A stretch of DNA of 64,000 nt from Chrysaora quinquecirrha (GCA_014526335.1 JACTAT010000016.1:2555901-2619900); one strand, 5' to 3'; counted from the first letter of the stretch, positions 22,786 to 35,153 are shown. Numbers and translations: made by a program. Notes: generated by a model not told the origin, from the letters alone.

Positions 22786-23589
22786 CAAGAACATTTTTAA
22801 TTTAACATTTACTTTTTGATTTTTGTTTATAAAAGTCCAATTCCTTGAGCAATATATTTTTATTTTTATATGCGGAGACTAATATTGATACTATATTTGG
22901 AATCTAGAGTCAATTTCCATTCGAATGAGACCAAACAATACCATGTTTTGACAATTTATAAAATGTTTTCGATGAATTTTTTACCTTGGACATGACGCAT
23001 CTTCCGCGGATCATAAAAAAATTTGCCCAACACTTGGAAGGGGCAAGTTTGGCTTTTTCGAGTCTTCTTTCACCACATAACCAGAAAATAAAATAAAAAC
23101 CCATATGTACTCGATGTCAAGGTCATCCTTGAAATTCGCATTTGGCCACCGGACTACTTTCACCAACTAACCAATGCTTGAACAATGGAAAACGTGTAAC
23201 AATAGTATAAGCATCCAAAGAATGCTCTTAGAGCCATTGTTTTGGCCTTAGATGCGCATTTTGCAGTTAATTGTTTACAATCGCGGCCTGCAACCACTTT
23301 TGTCAGTCTGGGGTCATGTGACAATTGTTCTTCTCACACAAGCTTGATTCCATGACTCATCTTTGTTTACTTCATGAAACTGGAAAATTGCCACCTTGGT
23401 TTGGTAAATGACATTTCATGCATTCTCAACATTAATCAAAGAGTCTTGGCAATTTCAAAACAGTTTTCAAAACAAATCATCATTATCATCCTTAGCATCA
23501 AAACCGTCATAATAACAATAATAATCATCGTCATCATGATTACCATCGCCATCATTGACGGTGTAGCTGTTGCAAGATCTAAAGGAACG

Positions 23590-24045
23590 GCACCACTACC
23601 ACAAACACCCCTATAACTATCACCACAACCACCCCCATCACCACCACCACAACCACCCCTACAACCATCACCACGACCACCCCTATCACCACCACCACAA
23701 CCACCCCTACAACCATCACCATGACCACCCCTATCTTCACAACCACAACCACCCCTACAACCATCACCAAGACCACCCCTAAAACATAAGCACGACACCC
23801 CTATCATCATCACAATAACCACCCCTAAAACCATCACCAAGACCACCCCTATTACCACCACCATAACCATCCCTACAACCATCCCCACAACCATCCCTAT
23901 CTCCACCACCACAACCACCCCTACAACTATCACCACGACCACCCCTATCACCACCACCGCAACCACCCCTACAACCATCAACACGACTACCCCTATCACC
24001 ACCACCCCAACCATCCCTACAACCATCACCACAACCCCTACCTAA
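23590..24045. repeat. CCACCCCTA-CAACCATCACCA minisatellite
   Basis: Tandem variants of a unit of about 30 bp, CACCCCTACAACCATCACCA, cover this interval, with CAT/ATC microsatellite on both sides (23470-23560, 24055-24150). Long His/Pro and Val/Gly frames on the two strands are artefacts of the repeat. Confidence 0.9.
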
Positions 24046-24379
24046 ACCACCACAATCAGCGTCATGATCATCATCGTCATCATCATCCTCGATCACCATC
24101 ATCGCCATCATTGTCATAAAAACCACCACCATGATCATCGTAATCATTAGAATCGTCGTTGTGCATAGCGACAAACGTCTTTCATAATTTGACAAAAATT
24201 AGCTGTAATTAACCAGAGTCGTTCTTCGAACATGCCCATACTATGTTTTATCTTGTCCCTTTTTAGGCCAAGATATACCTTTAGCACCAACATTTTTACC
24301 AACTAATGTACCATACCAACTAACACTATTGCCAGAAAATGATTTCTACACCGAAGTCCAAAATATACGGCTTTTGAAT

Positions 24380-24522
24380 TGAGAATGGGAGAAATCTGAA
24401 AAGTCAGAAAATTTGGTCTAAGAGGTCTGACTTTCGGACCTGGCCTTTGAAGTTTGGGTCATGAGTTGACCTGAAAAGTGGGGAAAGTTGGAGTCGGGGT
24501 TCTGTTAAGGGGCACCTGCTCC
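24380..24522. repeat. Inverted partner of 28214-28350, with GGCCAGGTC-type terminus
   Basis: CGGACCTGGCC ends at 24445. The following AAGTGGGG...GTTAAGGGGCA segment is repeated inverted at 28214-28293, next to GGCCAGGCCGAAAAGTC at 28294. The two copies flank the Copia fragment and the hAT MITE, 3.8 kb apart. Confidence 0.7.
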
Positions 24523-24965
24523 CAAACATAATGTGTTTATGTTCCCTTGGGCAAGTTCTAAATGTTTGACCTCTTTTACTTCAAATAAGCTCAAAAGTTC
24601 AAAATCAGGCCTCCCCATGCAGTGCCTCTACTCTCATCATCTCATTGCTAAGACATGTGTAACTTCGTACAAACAATATGAGAAAAAGGTCAAAGTTTGG
24701 TTTCTAGGTCAAAATTTGCCCTTCCTACAATAATTGCACGCCTTAGTTGAGATGCACCATCTTCAATGCACCTTCTAAAATACCCACTATGGAAAGGCTG
24801 GCAAAATGTTCCTCTTTTACTTTTTTATAGATTTGGATTGCAAGTAAATCAAGAAATGCTCACACTGCAGAAATAAATGGCTTGACTAAAGTCACCAGCA
24901 AAGATGGAATTTATAATATAACACTTGATAATGTCAAGAAAAGGTAAATAGTTATTAAATGTACA

Positions 24966-25712
24966 CAGGCGCGGTCTGGCCCGGGGGGGGGGGCAAATTG
25001 GTGATCGCCAGCCGGGCCCTCTAATAGACAAATGTTACAGAAAATTACGGGCCCTTTCCCTGAAAGTTTGAGAAGATAGTTTACATGCACCGAATTATTA
25101 CAGTCATGAGTAGGGCGCCACAATTACCGGTATATACAGTTTTCGTGAGCCAATTCAAAAAGCGGACGGATATTAAAATCGTTTCCTGCCGTGGACAGCT
25201 GCTACCCCACGCAAAATCATTCTCCTTATCATAGCAAATAAGATGGTTGAATCTTCACCAGAGCAAAGCCGATCATTATACATAATGTAATGGTTCTACA
25301 GTTTTATTTTGAAATTCTAAGGTTTTACCTTCTCTTTTTCGTGAGTTTACTATATCTTTCATTCCAAACATGAGGTGATCAAATTGCTAAAATAGCCGCC
25401 AAAATTTTCTAGCAGCCAAAATTTTCTTCACCGCCCAACCATGGTGGACGGCAAATTTAGTCTTCCCACTTGAAGTTTTCTGACGTTGAAACTTGAATAT
25501 GCGAAAAAAGTGCAAAAGTATGTTTCTCAAATTGAAATGCAAGCATAGTTCCCGTCAGCACATCTATCAATTAATAACTAATATCGACTGAGCGTATTTA
25601 AGATGAATTCTTTATTAGTGGATGTGGTTCAGAAACTTTATCTGCCGCACCCTTAACCAGGGCCCTTTTGCTTTGGTAGCCACCCTGCAATTGTGGAGCC
25701 AGGCCGCCCCTG
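24966..25712. mobile_element. hAT-like MITE with 8-bp target duplication aatgtaca
   Basis: The termini CAGGCGCGGTCTGG (24966) and CCAGGCCGCCCCTG (25712) are inverted. The flanks aatgtaca at 24958-24965 and 25713-25720 are identical. A second copy in reverse orientation starts at 63545 and runs off the window. There is no transposase. A G-run at 24980-24990 lies just inside the left end. Confidence 0.85.
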
Positions 25713-25720
25713 AATGTACA

Positions 25721-26199
25721 GTTTACCTGTTTTTTTTATAACTAAGCTTGGTGTCTAGTTCAGTCACAGCCAAAAAATTATGCCAGGAGAGCTGAATAAG
25801 CTGCTCTTGTCTCCCTCCCCAAAATATCAATATTGAAGGGTTGTTTTTTTTGTTTACGCTTGCATGAATTTACAATAGCAACAAAAAATGGGATTAGGGG
25901 AGAGGGTATTTCTGACATTAAGAAACCCATTTGTGACATATGCTGATAAAGGGTTGACGGAACTCCTCCATACCTGCCCATGGGAAATTGTCCACATGCG
26001 GTGTTGATTAAAATAATCATTGTTATTATTCTTATTGCTAAATGATGATGATGTAATGTGACTAACACACCATGTTTATCAGTCGTGATAATTTTGTAGT
26101 TTAGTGTGTGTGTTTTTCCGTTTTCATGTTGTGTTCAAAAATAGATAAGGTTGTTTGAGACTTTCGAATATTCCTAAAAATACTACTGAAATTCTAACA
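25721..26199 (+). other. Probable Copia 5' LTR region
   Basis: This stretch directly precedes a Copia primer-binding site, so its 3' part should be the LTR. The LTR start cannot be set because the 3' LTR is missing. No other features were seen. Confidence 0.4.
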
Positions 26200-28216
26200 G
26201 GTTATGGGTCCAGATTGTGTGAATAAAGTTTTTGTAGTATTAGAGTATTATTAGTGTATCTTGTATTGTGTAATAATGACTTCAACATCTGAAGATTTCT
26301 CGTCGACAAATACACTGAAATTCGAGAAATTAAACGGGAGCAATTATAGAACGTGGTCGTTCAACATAAGATTGTATCTTCAAAGTGTCGATTTATTTGA
26401 ACGTGTTGATGAAACTGGGGAAACACCTGAAGGTTATCCAATTGGGAGAGAAGTGAAAGTTTTTCAGCAGCCCGCGAAGAAAGAATGGGACGTAAAGGGG
26501 ACGTATATTTGTCTCGCCATAGATTCATATCAACAGATTCATGCGAGAGACACAAAAACAGCCCAGAAAGCTTGGAATCCTTTGAAAACTCGATTTACTC
26601 GCACATCAACTCTGCAAAATGTTCGTCTGTGACAGCAGTACTACTCTTGTGAGTTTAGCCCTAGAGGAAATATGCTGCATAAATTACCTGAAGTATCTTC
26701 ATGAGCAATTGAAAGAGATTGGCGTAACCATTATTGATGATCAAGAATTAGCATGTCTCTTCTGTCAAGCCTTCCAGAAGAATACAAACCACTCATAACT
26801 GCTTTAGATGCTGTTGGCAAAGACAACTTGCCTTTAGAAAGTTAAAGTGATGCTTCTGAAAGATATTGACCGAAGCATGGACACGGGGCAAACAAAAAAC
26901 CCTGAAAGCGCTCTTTATGTGAAAAGGAGCGGTGGATTTAAGCATATTTAAGAAAGGCTCAGGAAGACCAGACCTTACTGGCAGTAAATCAGAAAATATT
27001 TGTCGTGGAATTTGTCATTTTATTTCTTGATGAAAGCAGGAAGAAACCAAGAAAATTCATTGCAAGTTATGTCGCAAATCAGCAGGAAGTCGATGACATC
27101 TCAAGTGAGGAAGCGTTGATAACCTCGCGCGAAGAAGCGCTGACAATGTCTGACTATGAACAGAAACCAAATTGGATTTTCGATTCTGGTGCAACACACC
27201 ACATGACTTTCAACAAAACATTGCAGGAAAATTATGTGAAATTCAAGAATCCCTATGCAGTCCATCTTGGTGATAACCGTGTAATTTTCGAATACGGAAA
27301 AGGTACCTGCCGTTTGATATGTGATCTTGATTCACAAACTGAAAGAATTTGCTTGAATGTTGTCTTGTATTTACCAGGTTTTGAGAAGAACTTGGTATCA
27401 GCAATGACCAATCTTGATGCTTCAATAGAGTTTTGGTGATGAGTGTAAGATATCCAGAAATGGGAAACTGTTAGCCATGGAGAGGCTGGAAAGAAAATGG
27501 TGTTTTCTGAAACTTTCCAGTGACATTGATCTGAATTTGGCCAAGAGCAGTATTTCAGACAAGCAGTTGTGGCACTATAGATTTGGACATTTGCACATGG
27601 ACCATGTCAAGAAGCTATGGAAAGAGAATATGGTAACTAGAATGAAACCGGTGAATCATGCTGATGATGCAGTACGCAGTGCAAAAGCTGTATCATGGGG
27701 AAACAACACAAAAACTCTTATCCTAAAGCAAGTAAGAGTCAAGATGTCAAAGCCTGTGGAAGCATTATACATAGCGATGTTTGTGGTCCTATGCCTGTCG
27801 ACTCTGTTGGTGGGTCACGCTATTTTGTTACATTTATCGACGATTTTTCGAAGCACACTATATACTTCATATAGCAGAAGAGTGATGTCTTCGAAAAATT
27901 CAAAGATTTTTTTGCTGTAATAGAGAACATCACTGTAGACCATGTGAAGATCTTGAGAACAGATAATTGTAGTGAATATACATCAAAGCTGTTTGAAACC
28001 TATCCGAAGGAGAAGGGGATACTCCATCAAACTACAGTCCCAGACAACCCATCTCAAAGTGGAACAGCAAAAAGGATGAATAGAACCATAATGGAAACAG
28101 GAAGAACAATGATGTTTCATGTAAATGTACCTCGAAGGTTCTGGGCTGAAGCAGTAAATACCGCCGTCTATCTCCGAATTCGCAGTCTGAAATCGCACTC
28201 ATCATCATCTTATTAA
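26200..28216 (+). pseudogene. Decayed Ty1/Copia retrotransposon, 5' part
   Basis: GGTTATGGGTCCAGA at 26200 matches the initiator-tRNA-Met half-molecule binding site used by Copia-type elements. Gag follows from 26276 (LKFEKLNGSNYRTWSFNIRLYL, a typical Copia gag start). The protease has WIFDSGATHHMT (about 27173). The GAG-pre-integrase has LWHYRFGHLHMDHVKKL (27567). The integrase includes ILRTDNCSEYTSKLFE (about 27950). Several frame breaks occur (near 26630, 27437 and 27760-27920). The reverse transcriptase is missing, and sequence stops at an unrelated repeat at 28216. Confidence 0.85.
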
Positions 28217-28349
28217 GGAACAGATGCCCCTTAACAAAACCCCAACCCCAATTCGCTCCACTTTTAAGGTCAATTCATGATCCAACTGTCAAAGGCCAGG
28301 CCGAAAAGTCAGACCTATCAAACTTCTCGGACGCAATATTGAATACTGT

Positions 28350-28554
28350 TCCAGTTGTTGAACATTTCACCTGTCTTTCAGACCCAACTAAAAACTTCAC
28401 CTGTTGTTTGATTGCCATTCACATTGAAAGAGATGTTCTCCTTGCATTTTACTTTTATCTCCCAACAAGGAACACCATCATAGGACTTTGCTGATGACAC
28501 CGTTTGTTGCATTGGAGATGTTGCTTGTCGAGATGATACTTGGTCTTGTGTTTT
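28350..28554. other. Short gene-free stretch
   Basis: Nothing recognised. Confidence 0.3.
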
Positions 28555-28810
28555 GGCTTGCTGCACAGTTATTGCGTATTCCCTAAAATGGTACTTCATT
28601 TTGTGTCGTTGCTTGCTGCGCTGTTGCAGCATCTTCCAAAGATGGTAGGGTACTTCATCTTGTGTAGCAGGTTGCTCCGTAGTTGCTGATCTTCCCAAGA
28701 TTGCAGGGTACTTCATCTTGTGTTGCTGGTTGTTCCACAGTTGCTGATCTTTCCAAGATGGCAGGGTACTTCATCTTGTGTTGCTGGTTGCTCCGCAGTT
28801 GCTGTATCTA
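28555..28810. repeat. 58-bp minisatellite
   Basis: Four or more copies of a unit containing GCAGGGTACTTCATCTTGTG and GTTGCTGATCTTCCAAGAT, with a 58-bp period between 28682 and 28740. As 58 is not a multiple of three and frames shift between copies, it is non-coding. Confidence 0.8.
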
Positions 28811-29059
28811 TTTTAGCAACGGTTTCTGTATCATGTTGCAAAGGATATGCTGGTTGAAGAGAACAAGTGCGTGCTTTGATGTATCTTGATCCATGCCGCA
28901 GAAACATAACTGAGCCGTCTTAAATATGTCAAAGGACTTATGCTGGTCCTGTGCTCAGCTGAGAACATAATTGCTGACCATTGAGTTCTTGGAGCCAACT
29001 GCCCAGGCCAAAGCTGTTTCCCAGTCGTAACTACCGCCAACAATTGCTGGCCAACATGT

Positions 29060-29490
29060 TAAGATGGATTGCTTAAGGTGTTGTCCAGCATGTTGTTAAC
29101 GAAAAAAAGGTGGCAAATATTTTTAAACATGTTTAAAAGTTTTGGCCAACATTTTTATCGATTAGAGCCAAATTGATGTGTTGGTACGGTTTGCTATGTC
29201 TCACGCCAACATGCTGGCACAAAATTGTCGATTTCGGACGTTATTTTGCAGACCTTGAAATGGGAAATAGATTTAAGCTGGCGGTTTGAGTTAGACCTCG
29301 CGTGTTTTATTCTTCGTCGTCAACAATGGAGCGCGAGCAATAAACAAACAGCTTCTTTCTTTCAGGCCATGTTTGCAAATGATCATTTATAGATGACTCC
29401 AACAACCAAAAACATCTAAGATGTTGTGATGGTATGGCAAACCGAAAATAAGCCAACATGTTGGCCAACAATATTGGCACGGTTTACGCC
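29060..29490. repeat. Inverted-repeat sequence with CCAACATGTTGGCCAACA motifs
   Basis: AACATGTTGGCCAACA-type motifs occur at both ends (about 29055-29095 and 29452-29475) and at 29210. This is a pattern seen in MITEs, but I cannot fix the boundaries or a target duplication. Confidence 0.45.
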
Positions 29491-29709
29491 CGCCTTTAGT
29501 TCTTTGTCCATCGTATTTTCATTATTTGTCAACTTCTTTAACGTAGATTCTCTGCTGATGCATGCCCGAATTGCTTATTTGTAACTTGATAATTTGCGTT
29601 GTTCGGATGTCTGCTCCCAGTTCTTCTTTAAGCACTAAATCAAAATGACCGTATTGTTTTTCATGTGTAATACGTTTTATGACGTAATACATAATTTATG
29701 CTTTTGCAG

Positions 29710-29843
29710 GAATTCTCTCATTATCAATGCTTGAGCAGCTGAAGAAAAATTTAAATGATATTGAAGAAAAAGAGGATGCAAAAGTGATTATTTTGTCTGC
29801 GAATGGGCCTGTATTTTCAGCTGGGCATAATTTGAGAGAAATG
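29710..29843 (+). CDS. ECHDC3: ECHDC3-like crotonase, exon a
   Basis: The exon lies between ttttgcag and atg/gtatct. It encodes the start of the crotonase fold: LSLSMLEQLKKNLNDI, AKVIILSANGPVFSAGHNLREM. The last part is the first oxyanion-hole loop (SAGHNL). The match to animal enoyl-CoA hydratase domain-containing protein 3, a mitochondrial enoyl-CoA hydratase-like protein of uncertain substrate, is strong in order and spacing. Upstream exons with the mitochondrial targeting peptide were not found. Confidence 0.85.
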
Positions 29844-30725
29844 GTATCTTGTAGTAACTTCTTTACGTGTTTTGAATTTTTCCAAAATGTTATATCACCA
29901 TGTTTGGCGAAGAAAGTTGTTTATCATTCACATCAAAGTTTCAACATGATTTGGCAAGCATGGGCGACTTTGAAATTCAAACATTTCAAAACGTTTCTCC
30001 TTATGATTACCATATAGAGATTCTGTTACACAACTATAGTTTGATCATGGAAGTTATTAGGGGTATATATTTTTTACAACTGTAGTAATGTTTGATTGGT
30101 GAAAAAGAATTTCATTCTATTGATTGAGGAAGGAGAATGGGTAATCTATGCAAAAAAATCAAGTAAGGTGTTTGCCACTAACGTGGGAGCTGTTAACTGG
30201 CATTATAGCTGAAGATAAGTATACGTACTTGAGAAAGAGAAGCAAAAAGTTTGTTAGAAGAATTCGAGAGGTACAAATGACTTCAATGACAAACTCTCCA
30301 AGAGGTAAAAGAAGAAAGAAAACCTTGCAATAGCGTGAATGGAATATAAATTGGCGTGTAACGTAGTGGTGGATGTGATATGAAATGGATGAAACACCCA
30401 TTGTAAGCGGGTGTAGCAATCTTGCACAAAAGGAATTCAAGTGCTGCCATGACTGTGTAGCCAAAGCACTCTGTTTGGATATTTTGAGGATTTGAAATTG
30501 TTACCACCATGAACCTGACAGAATTGTTAAAAAGGAACATTTCAAAGTGTTTCTGGAAATAATTCGAGAAGGCCAGACACTTAACTTCCATTCCCAACCC
30601 ACAATTTGGTACTGCCCAAAGAATATAATTTCTTAAAAGCATTGATTGCGTTTTGTTAAATTGAAAAGCCACGTTTTTAAAATCTACTTTCATCGAAATT
30701 GTATAAAATGTTATCCTTCCTTTAG

Positions 30726-30797
30726 CTTTCTGAAGAAGGTGTTGAGTCACACGAAAGGGTTTTCAAAAGATGTTCAGAAGTGATGTGTTTAGTGCAG
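30726..30797 (+). CDS. ECHDC3: ECHDC3-like crotonase, exon b
   Basis: A 72-nt phase-0 exon after cctttag and before gtaaag. It encodes LSEEGVESHERVFKRCSEVMCLVQ, the helix after the first oxyanion loop. It fits exactly between exons a and c. Confidence 0.85.
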
Positions 30798-31477
30798 GTA
30801 AAGACTATCAGTTATGCCTCAGGGGTATCAGCTGCCAACAGGCCTTGCAAACTTGAGCGTTCATCGAAATGTTGCTTTGGTGAAGCACAAGTTTGCACAT
30901 GTGGTTAGCCTGACAGGAAATACATAAAACGTTATTTTCTTTCATCAATTTAATGATTGGGAGAATTAACTGGAAAGCCCAGGTGAGTTGGAAACACACG
31001 TGAGGGAGGGGCAACTTAGGCCCAGCAAGTCTGAAGTTGGGTGAGTTGAGCAGCTCAAGTTATGTGGGTATGTCTCGAGCTGTAGTCACGGACTGAAGAC
31101 GAACACCAAAATATCAGAAGTCATGCGTTTTTTCAGATTACACTTCTGCCACTCAGACACTTCGCACTGCTGAAACATTATTTAGGTCAAATGAATTCAG
31201 AATTATACTGAAGGCCTTTTTGATTTTCGGCCGCGATTTCCCAAAGGTTTTGCTGATTTGGAACATTGACCGAATGAGCATACACGTTGGTAAATTGGTA
31301 AAACGTCTTGGCTGCCAAAAATGGAGGTTGACCGGAGCAGCCCTCTCTTCTTGATTTAAAAGAAATTAAACTGATAATTTTCTGATATTTTCTGAATTCT
31401 CTGACAACTCTGATAACTCTTGTAAATGCGTCTGCCTATATTTTCAAAGTTTACTCATATGTTATTTTTAATGTTAG

Positions 31478-31511
31478 GATATTGGGTTACCTGTCATTGC
31501 TCAAGTTCGAG
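31478..31511 (+). CDS. ECHDC3: ECHDC3-like crotonase, exon c
   Basis: A 34-nt exon after aatgttag, encoding DIGLPVIAQVRG, with a donor g/gtgaga in phase 1. It is the strand leading to the second oxyanion loop. Most relatives read ...VPVIAMVNG; here VRG. Confidence 0.8.
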
Positions 31512-32189
31512 GTGAGACCAGTTTTTTTCTTCATTCAATATGCTTATGTATTGATATCATTCTTTTTTATCCGACTTGGCTGATATTCCGTTGGGCTGTT
31601 GCTTGAGCTATTCTATAATAAATAATTGCAACAAGATAAAGAATATAGTATCTAGGATTATTTCAACAGGCAATTGAGGTAAGCATAAAAACAGATTCAG
31701 TTAGTATTATCCGAACCCTAGATTTAACAATTAACTACAGACACCAAACAATTTCCTGCAAATTTAGTCAATACTACTTTAATTTTTGTGCTTGTTTCAT
31801 TGATGATAACTATGTAACACAGGATCCAAAGTGCGAAATTTGAATAGTAAACTTGTCAATTCGGGCTGAATTTATTTGAATTAAAATGAATTAATTTTCT
31901 GAATTACTTTTCTTGAATTACAGTTCTCTATCTTACAATGAAGCAGGGTAGCAAGCCTTTCTCGCTCACCCCCTCATCATTTGAACAGACAGGAGTGAAT
32001 CGTGTGATTTGTTTTAGCCAAGTCTTACACTGCTGTCTATTGGACAATCTGCCATTCTTCTGTTTACACTTATTCCCCAGCCTGCCTATTTCCTTTTTTT
32101 ATCAGTACTATTTGTCAACCAACGATAATTTAATAATGTAAATGTCGTATTTGTAGGCAATTTTGTTTTTCTTAATTTCTTTTGATTAG

Positions 32190-32274
32190 GGCTAGCAACG
32201 GCTGCAGGATGCCAGTTAGTTGCAAGTTGTGACATGGCAATAGCATCAGAAAATTCTAAGTTTGCCACACCTGG
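32190..32274 (+). CDS. ECHDC3: ECHDC3-like crotonase, exon d
   Basis: This exon follows ttgattag and completes the split glycine codon: [20 protein letters not shown] then [19 protein letters not shown] is the second oxyanion-hole loop and the signature of ECHDC3-like crotonases. The exon ends before gtatgt in phase 2. The next exon (expected to begin like VGLFCSTP) was not found before the N gap. Confidence 0.85.
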
Positions 32275-33930
32275 GTATGTTTCTTACTTTTTCTTCCCAA
32301 TTTTGTTTTCTTCGTTTTGCTTTATGTTTTATTCTGCTTTAGGAATGTCGTCCTTAAATAATGTTTTAACAAATACTTCTACTTCTACTTCTACTTCTAC
32401 GTATTTAATCAACTACTTCAATAATGAAGGCTCTGTTGATGTAAAAAAAAAATGTCGTGAAAATAAAAGAAGATTTAATTGCTAGAGAGGAAGAAAAGAT
32501 ATTGATAAATAGGTTTGGCAACTGAGCAGCAATAATGGCACAGTTGCAATTGGTGAGTTAAACCTATGGGCTATGCAATTGTGATAGGTTATTCTCATGG
32601 TCCTTTGCAACACATCGACTCACAGTGAAAACTGCTCTGCAACCCTTCCTATTTATCAATTCATGCCATTTTTTTTACTTCTGTTTGAAAGGAGGCTCTT
32701 TAATCCTCGCCACCAAATTTGCTATTAGAAGTGTGTTTCGGGTAGATTTCGTTTTCTTGGCCGATCGATATAATATTAAAAGTAAAATTCTCCTCAAAAC
32801 ACTTTGAGCATTCTCATATAGAACAAACTATTTTTATTCAGACTATGCAGTTTCGCCTGAATGACTAACTGTAAGCGGACATGGCACTGTTTTCAATGTC
32901 AAAGACAAATAGGCAAAAGCAATGTGTTAATCATGAAAGAATCTTTGTTTCTTTAGTAGTAAGAAAATATGGCCCCCTCTCTCGGTGGTGTTACGTATGC
33001 CGTAATCGCCTGGCACTAAAATGCGATAAAAAGTTTTGTATGACTCAAATGGCCAGGGCCGTCACCAATGACGTCATCAACTAGTGCTAGCGTATATTGG
33101 CCCAATTGAAATAGCTTTATAAAATTTTATTCACCTCTCTATTCAAGGGACTATTCGAATGGTACACTTACTCGTTAAAATTACTCTTCTTGGTACTGGT
33201 CTTATTCTAATTGTTGTGTTTCGTATTCTCCACCGTGGCACCGCACGCCATTGTTGCATATTTATTGTTATTAGATATGATGTATTGGTATCATTGCGAA
33301 ATATGGAAAGAGACAACACGTTGATAACTATATACAAAGCCTCATAATACACAAAACACCTTACTAAATATACAATCGTTATAATCGTGAATATACCTGA
33401 ACGTTAAGGTGAGAGCGAACGAATACGAATGAAAGCGAATGAATCTAAATATAAGCCACACAATTATAACGAAACAGGAAAACGTGATTAATGTCCAAAC
33501 TACTTAAATTACTAGGACCCAGACCTCCGTACTTGTCAGTTATCCATCATGCTTTACGATCGAGAAACAATCTACAATTATGTTAAAGAAAGTTGTGATG
33601 ACAAACAAGTAGACTTCAAGCTGCATGGGCTTATCTATGATGATAGATGAATGTGTCTTGAACTACTATACTCCAGGTTTATACAGTGATGAAATACCTA
33701 CACTTGCTATCTGTTGTTACTTTGAGACATTTGGATTGTCTGGCTCAATGCCATACCATTGTTAAGGATTGTATTACTAGATATCATTCTTAAATACGTT
33801 AATTATTGTAGATCAGTTGTTTGAGAGTTTAAGAATTCATTGATTTATGATGGTTTAGTGGTTTGTGCCAAGCATTTTGATGTTTTAGTGGTTTGTGCCA
33901 AAATATTCACTAAATAACGATTTTGTAGTT
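32275..33930. other. Stretch after last ECHDC3 exon, no further exon found
   Basis: A short CTTCTA microsatellite lies at 32370-32400. No crotonase exon was recognised on the plus strand, and none of the reading frames resembles a known family. Confidence 0.4.
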
Positions 33931-33936
33931 GAAAAT

Positions 33937-33998
33937 TTTCGACGTGCCGGAAAATCGAAGTCCGGATAAACGAGGGTCGGATAATCGAATAACTACTG
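33937..33998. mobile_element. pogo/Tigger-type terminal inverted repeat fragment
   Basis: The complement of 33998-33937 begins CAGTAGTTATTCGATTATCC and continues with TCGTTTATCCGGACTTCG, the hallmark of pogo/Tigger ends. TA follows at 33999. The other end was not found, so it is a solo terminus. Confidence 0.65.
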
Positions 33999-34679
33999 TA
34001 ATGGAAGCCTGATTCCAATATGGTCATAACAACTTCGGCGCAGTCTGCGTAATCTTCCGATTTTTACAAATACACTTCCTTCCGATCATTACGATCGCAC
34101 CAACTGTGAGTACGAAGAATCGGGACATTTGAAATGAGTTCAACTTTCCCGACTCTTAAACCTCTTCGGATGAAAAATTTTTTATTGGCGACATGTAGCT
34201 AACGCCGTTTCCAGTATTGTTGGAAAATGGTCATAGATGAAAGTCGTTCCGTGCGTTTTCTCCTTTTTGTCGGTGTCTGAAAATTGGAATCTGGCAGTCG
34301 GTGACTGTTCCGCGATAAATGGGAACAATTTTTCTCTAATAGTTATTGAGGTGAAAGAAGAGATCGGCGACACACTGCTTTTCCTAAACATCTTATTACT
34401 CAATTCGTATAGGTTAACTGGGCTTCTGTTTCAAAGTTTTCAGTCAGAATACGTTTTTGCACCTCATCGGTCCTTTGATGTTTGAAAAATTCAAACATTA
34501 TGCAGGGGTTTTCGGCAAACCGGAAGAAATAGACCTAGATACCTAGGTACCTAGGAATCAGGAATGTTGCAACAAAAGATAGGTATTTTTATTCTCCATG
34601 CACACAATCTAGACAATCAGTTGTTTATCATTTATTCTAATCGAATTGCAAACGCATTCAATCTAGACAATAAAATAAG

Positions 34680-34990
34680 GCGGATGTTTGTTTGGAATCT
34701 ATCCAATCTGGCAGAATTTGAACAACCTCATTAGAAGAATGTGCTACAATCTGGACCAGGTAATAAAGCTGGGAAACCGTGGAATGAGTGGGAATCGACG
34801 GAACGGAAGGGAACCCATGGAATATTCTGAAACAAAGTGGGAATAACTTGAAATCGGAGAGAACAAATGCGACCGAAGTGGGAATTGGTGGGAAAAAATG
34901 GGAATCAGAGGGTACAAGGGGGAAAAGAGGGAGAACCACTGGGGAAGAAGAAAGAACTGCTCAGAACAAGTGCGGGGGAAAGCAGGAACA
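34680..34990. repeat. Degenerate GGGAA-rich repeat
   Basis: Irregular tandem GTGGGAA/GGGAAC units run through this interval. It is low-complexity and non-coding. Confidence 0.6.
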
Positions 34991-35153
34991 ACACCTGAAA
35001 GAAGTATGATCACATGAAACAAATGGGAACAACGTGTGGATTCTTCTACTCTATATTTTGCAAGCTGCAAGCTAATAGACTGATCTCAAGCTGGTTTGGG
35101 CTGATCCCATTCTTCAAACATGGCTAATGGGTACCTTTAATCTCTTCTAACTA

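Larger units (their letters stand above)
20004..23154. mobile_element. 3.15-kb fold-back element of TTAG/CTAA arrays
   Basis: The termini GTCCGGTGGCCA (20004) and TGGCCACCGGAC (23154) are inverted, with TA on both outer sides, consistent with a TA target duplication. Terminal inverted repeats of roughly 340 bp continue inwards. Two mirror-image 64-residue reading frames (20044-20238 + and 22910-23104 -) are shadows of these repeats, not genes. The interior is TTAG repeats up to about 21170, then CTAA repeats to about 22780. The whole element is therefore a near-palindrome, with a short unique centre at about 21160-21200. Confidence 0.8.

Noticed and set aside
20044..23104. Two matching 64-residue proteins on opposite strands
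   Set aside because: They are the terminal inverted repeats of the fold-back element; no protein family and no conservation pattern of coding sequence was seen.
23436..24195. Long Val/Gly-rich and His/Pro-rich open frames
   Set aside because: Artefacts of the CACCCCTACAACC minisatellite, with no start context or family similarity.
28378..28716. 112-residue minus-strand protein
   Set aside because: It reads through the 58-bp minisatellite, and its frame is not maintained between units.
30283..30750. 155-residue minus-strand frame
   Set aside because: It lies opposite an ECHDC3 intron and exon b and shows no family features or good start context.
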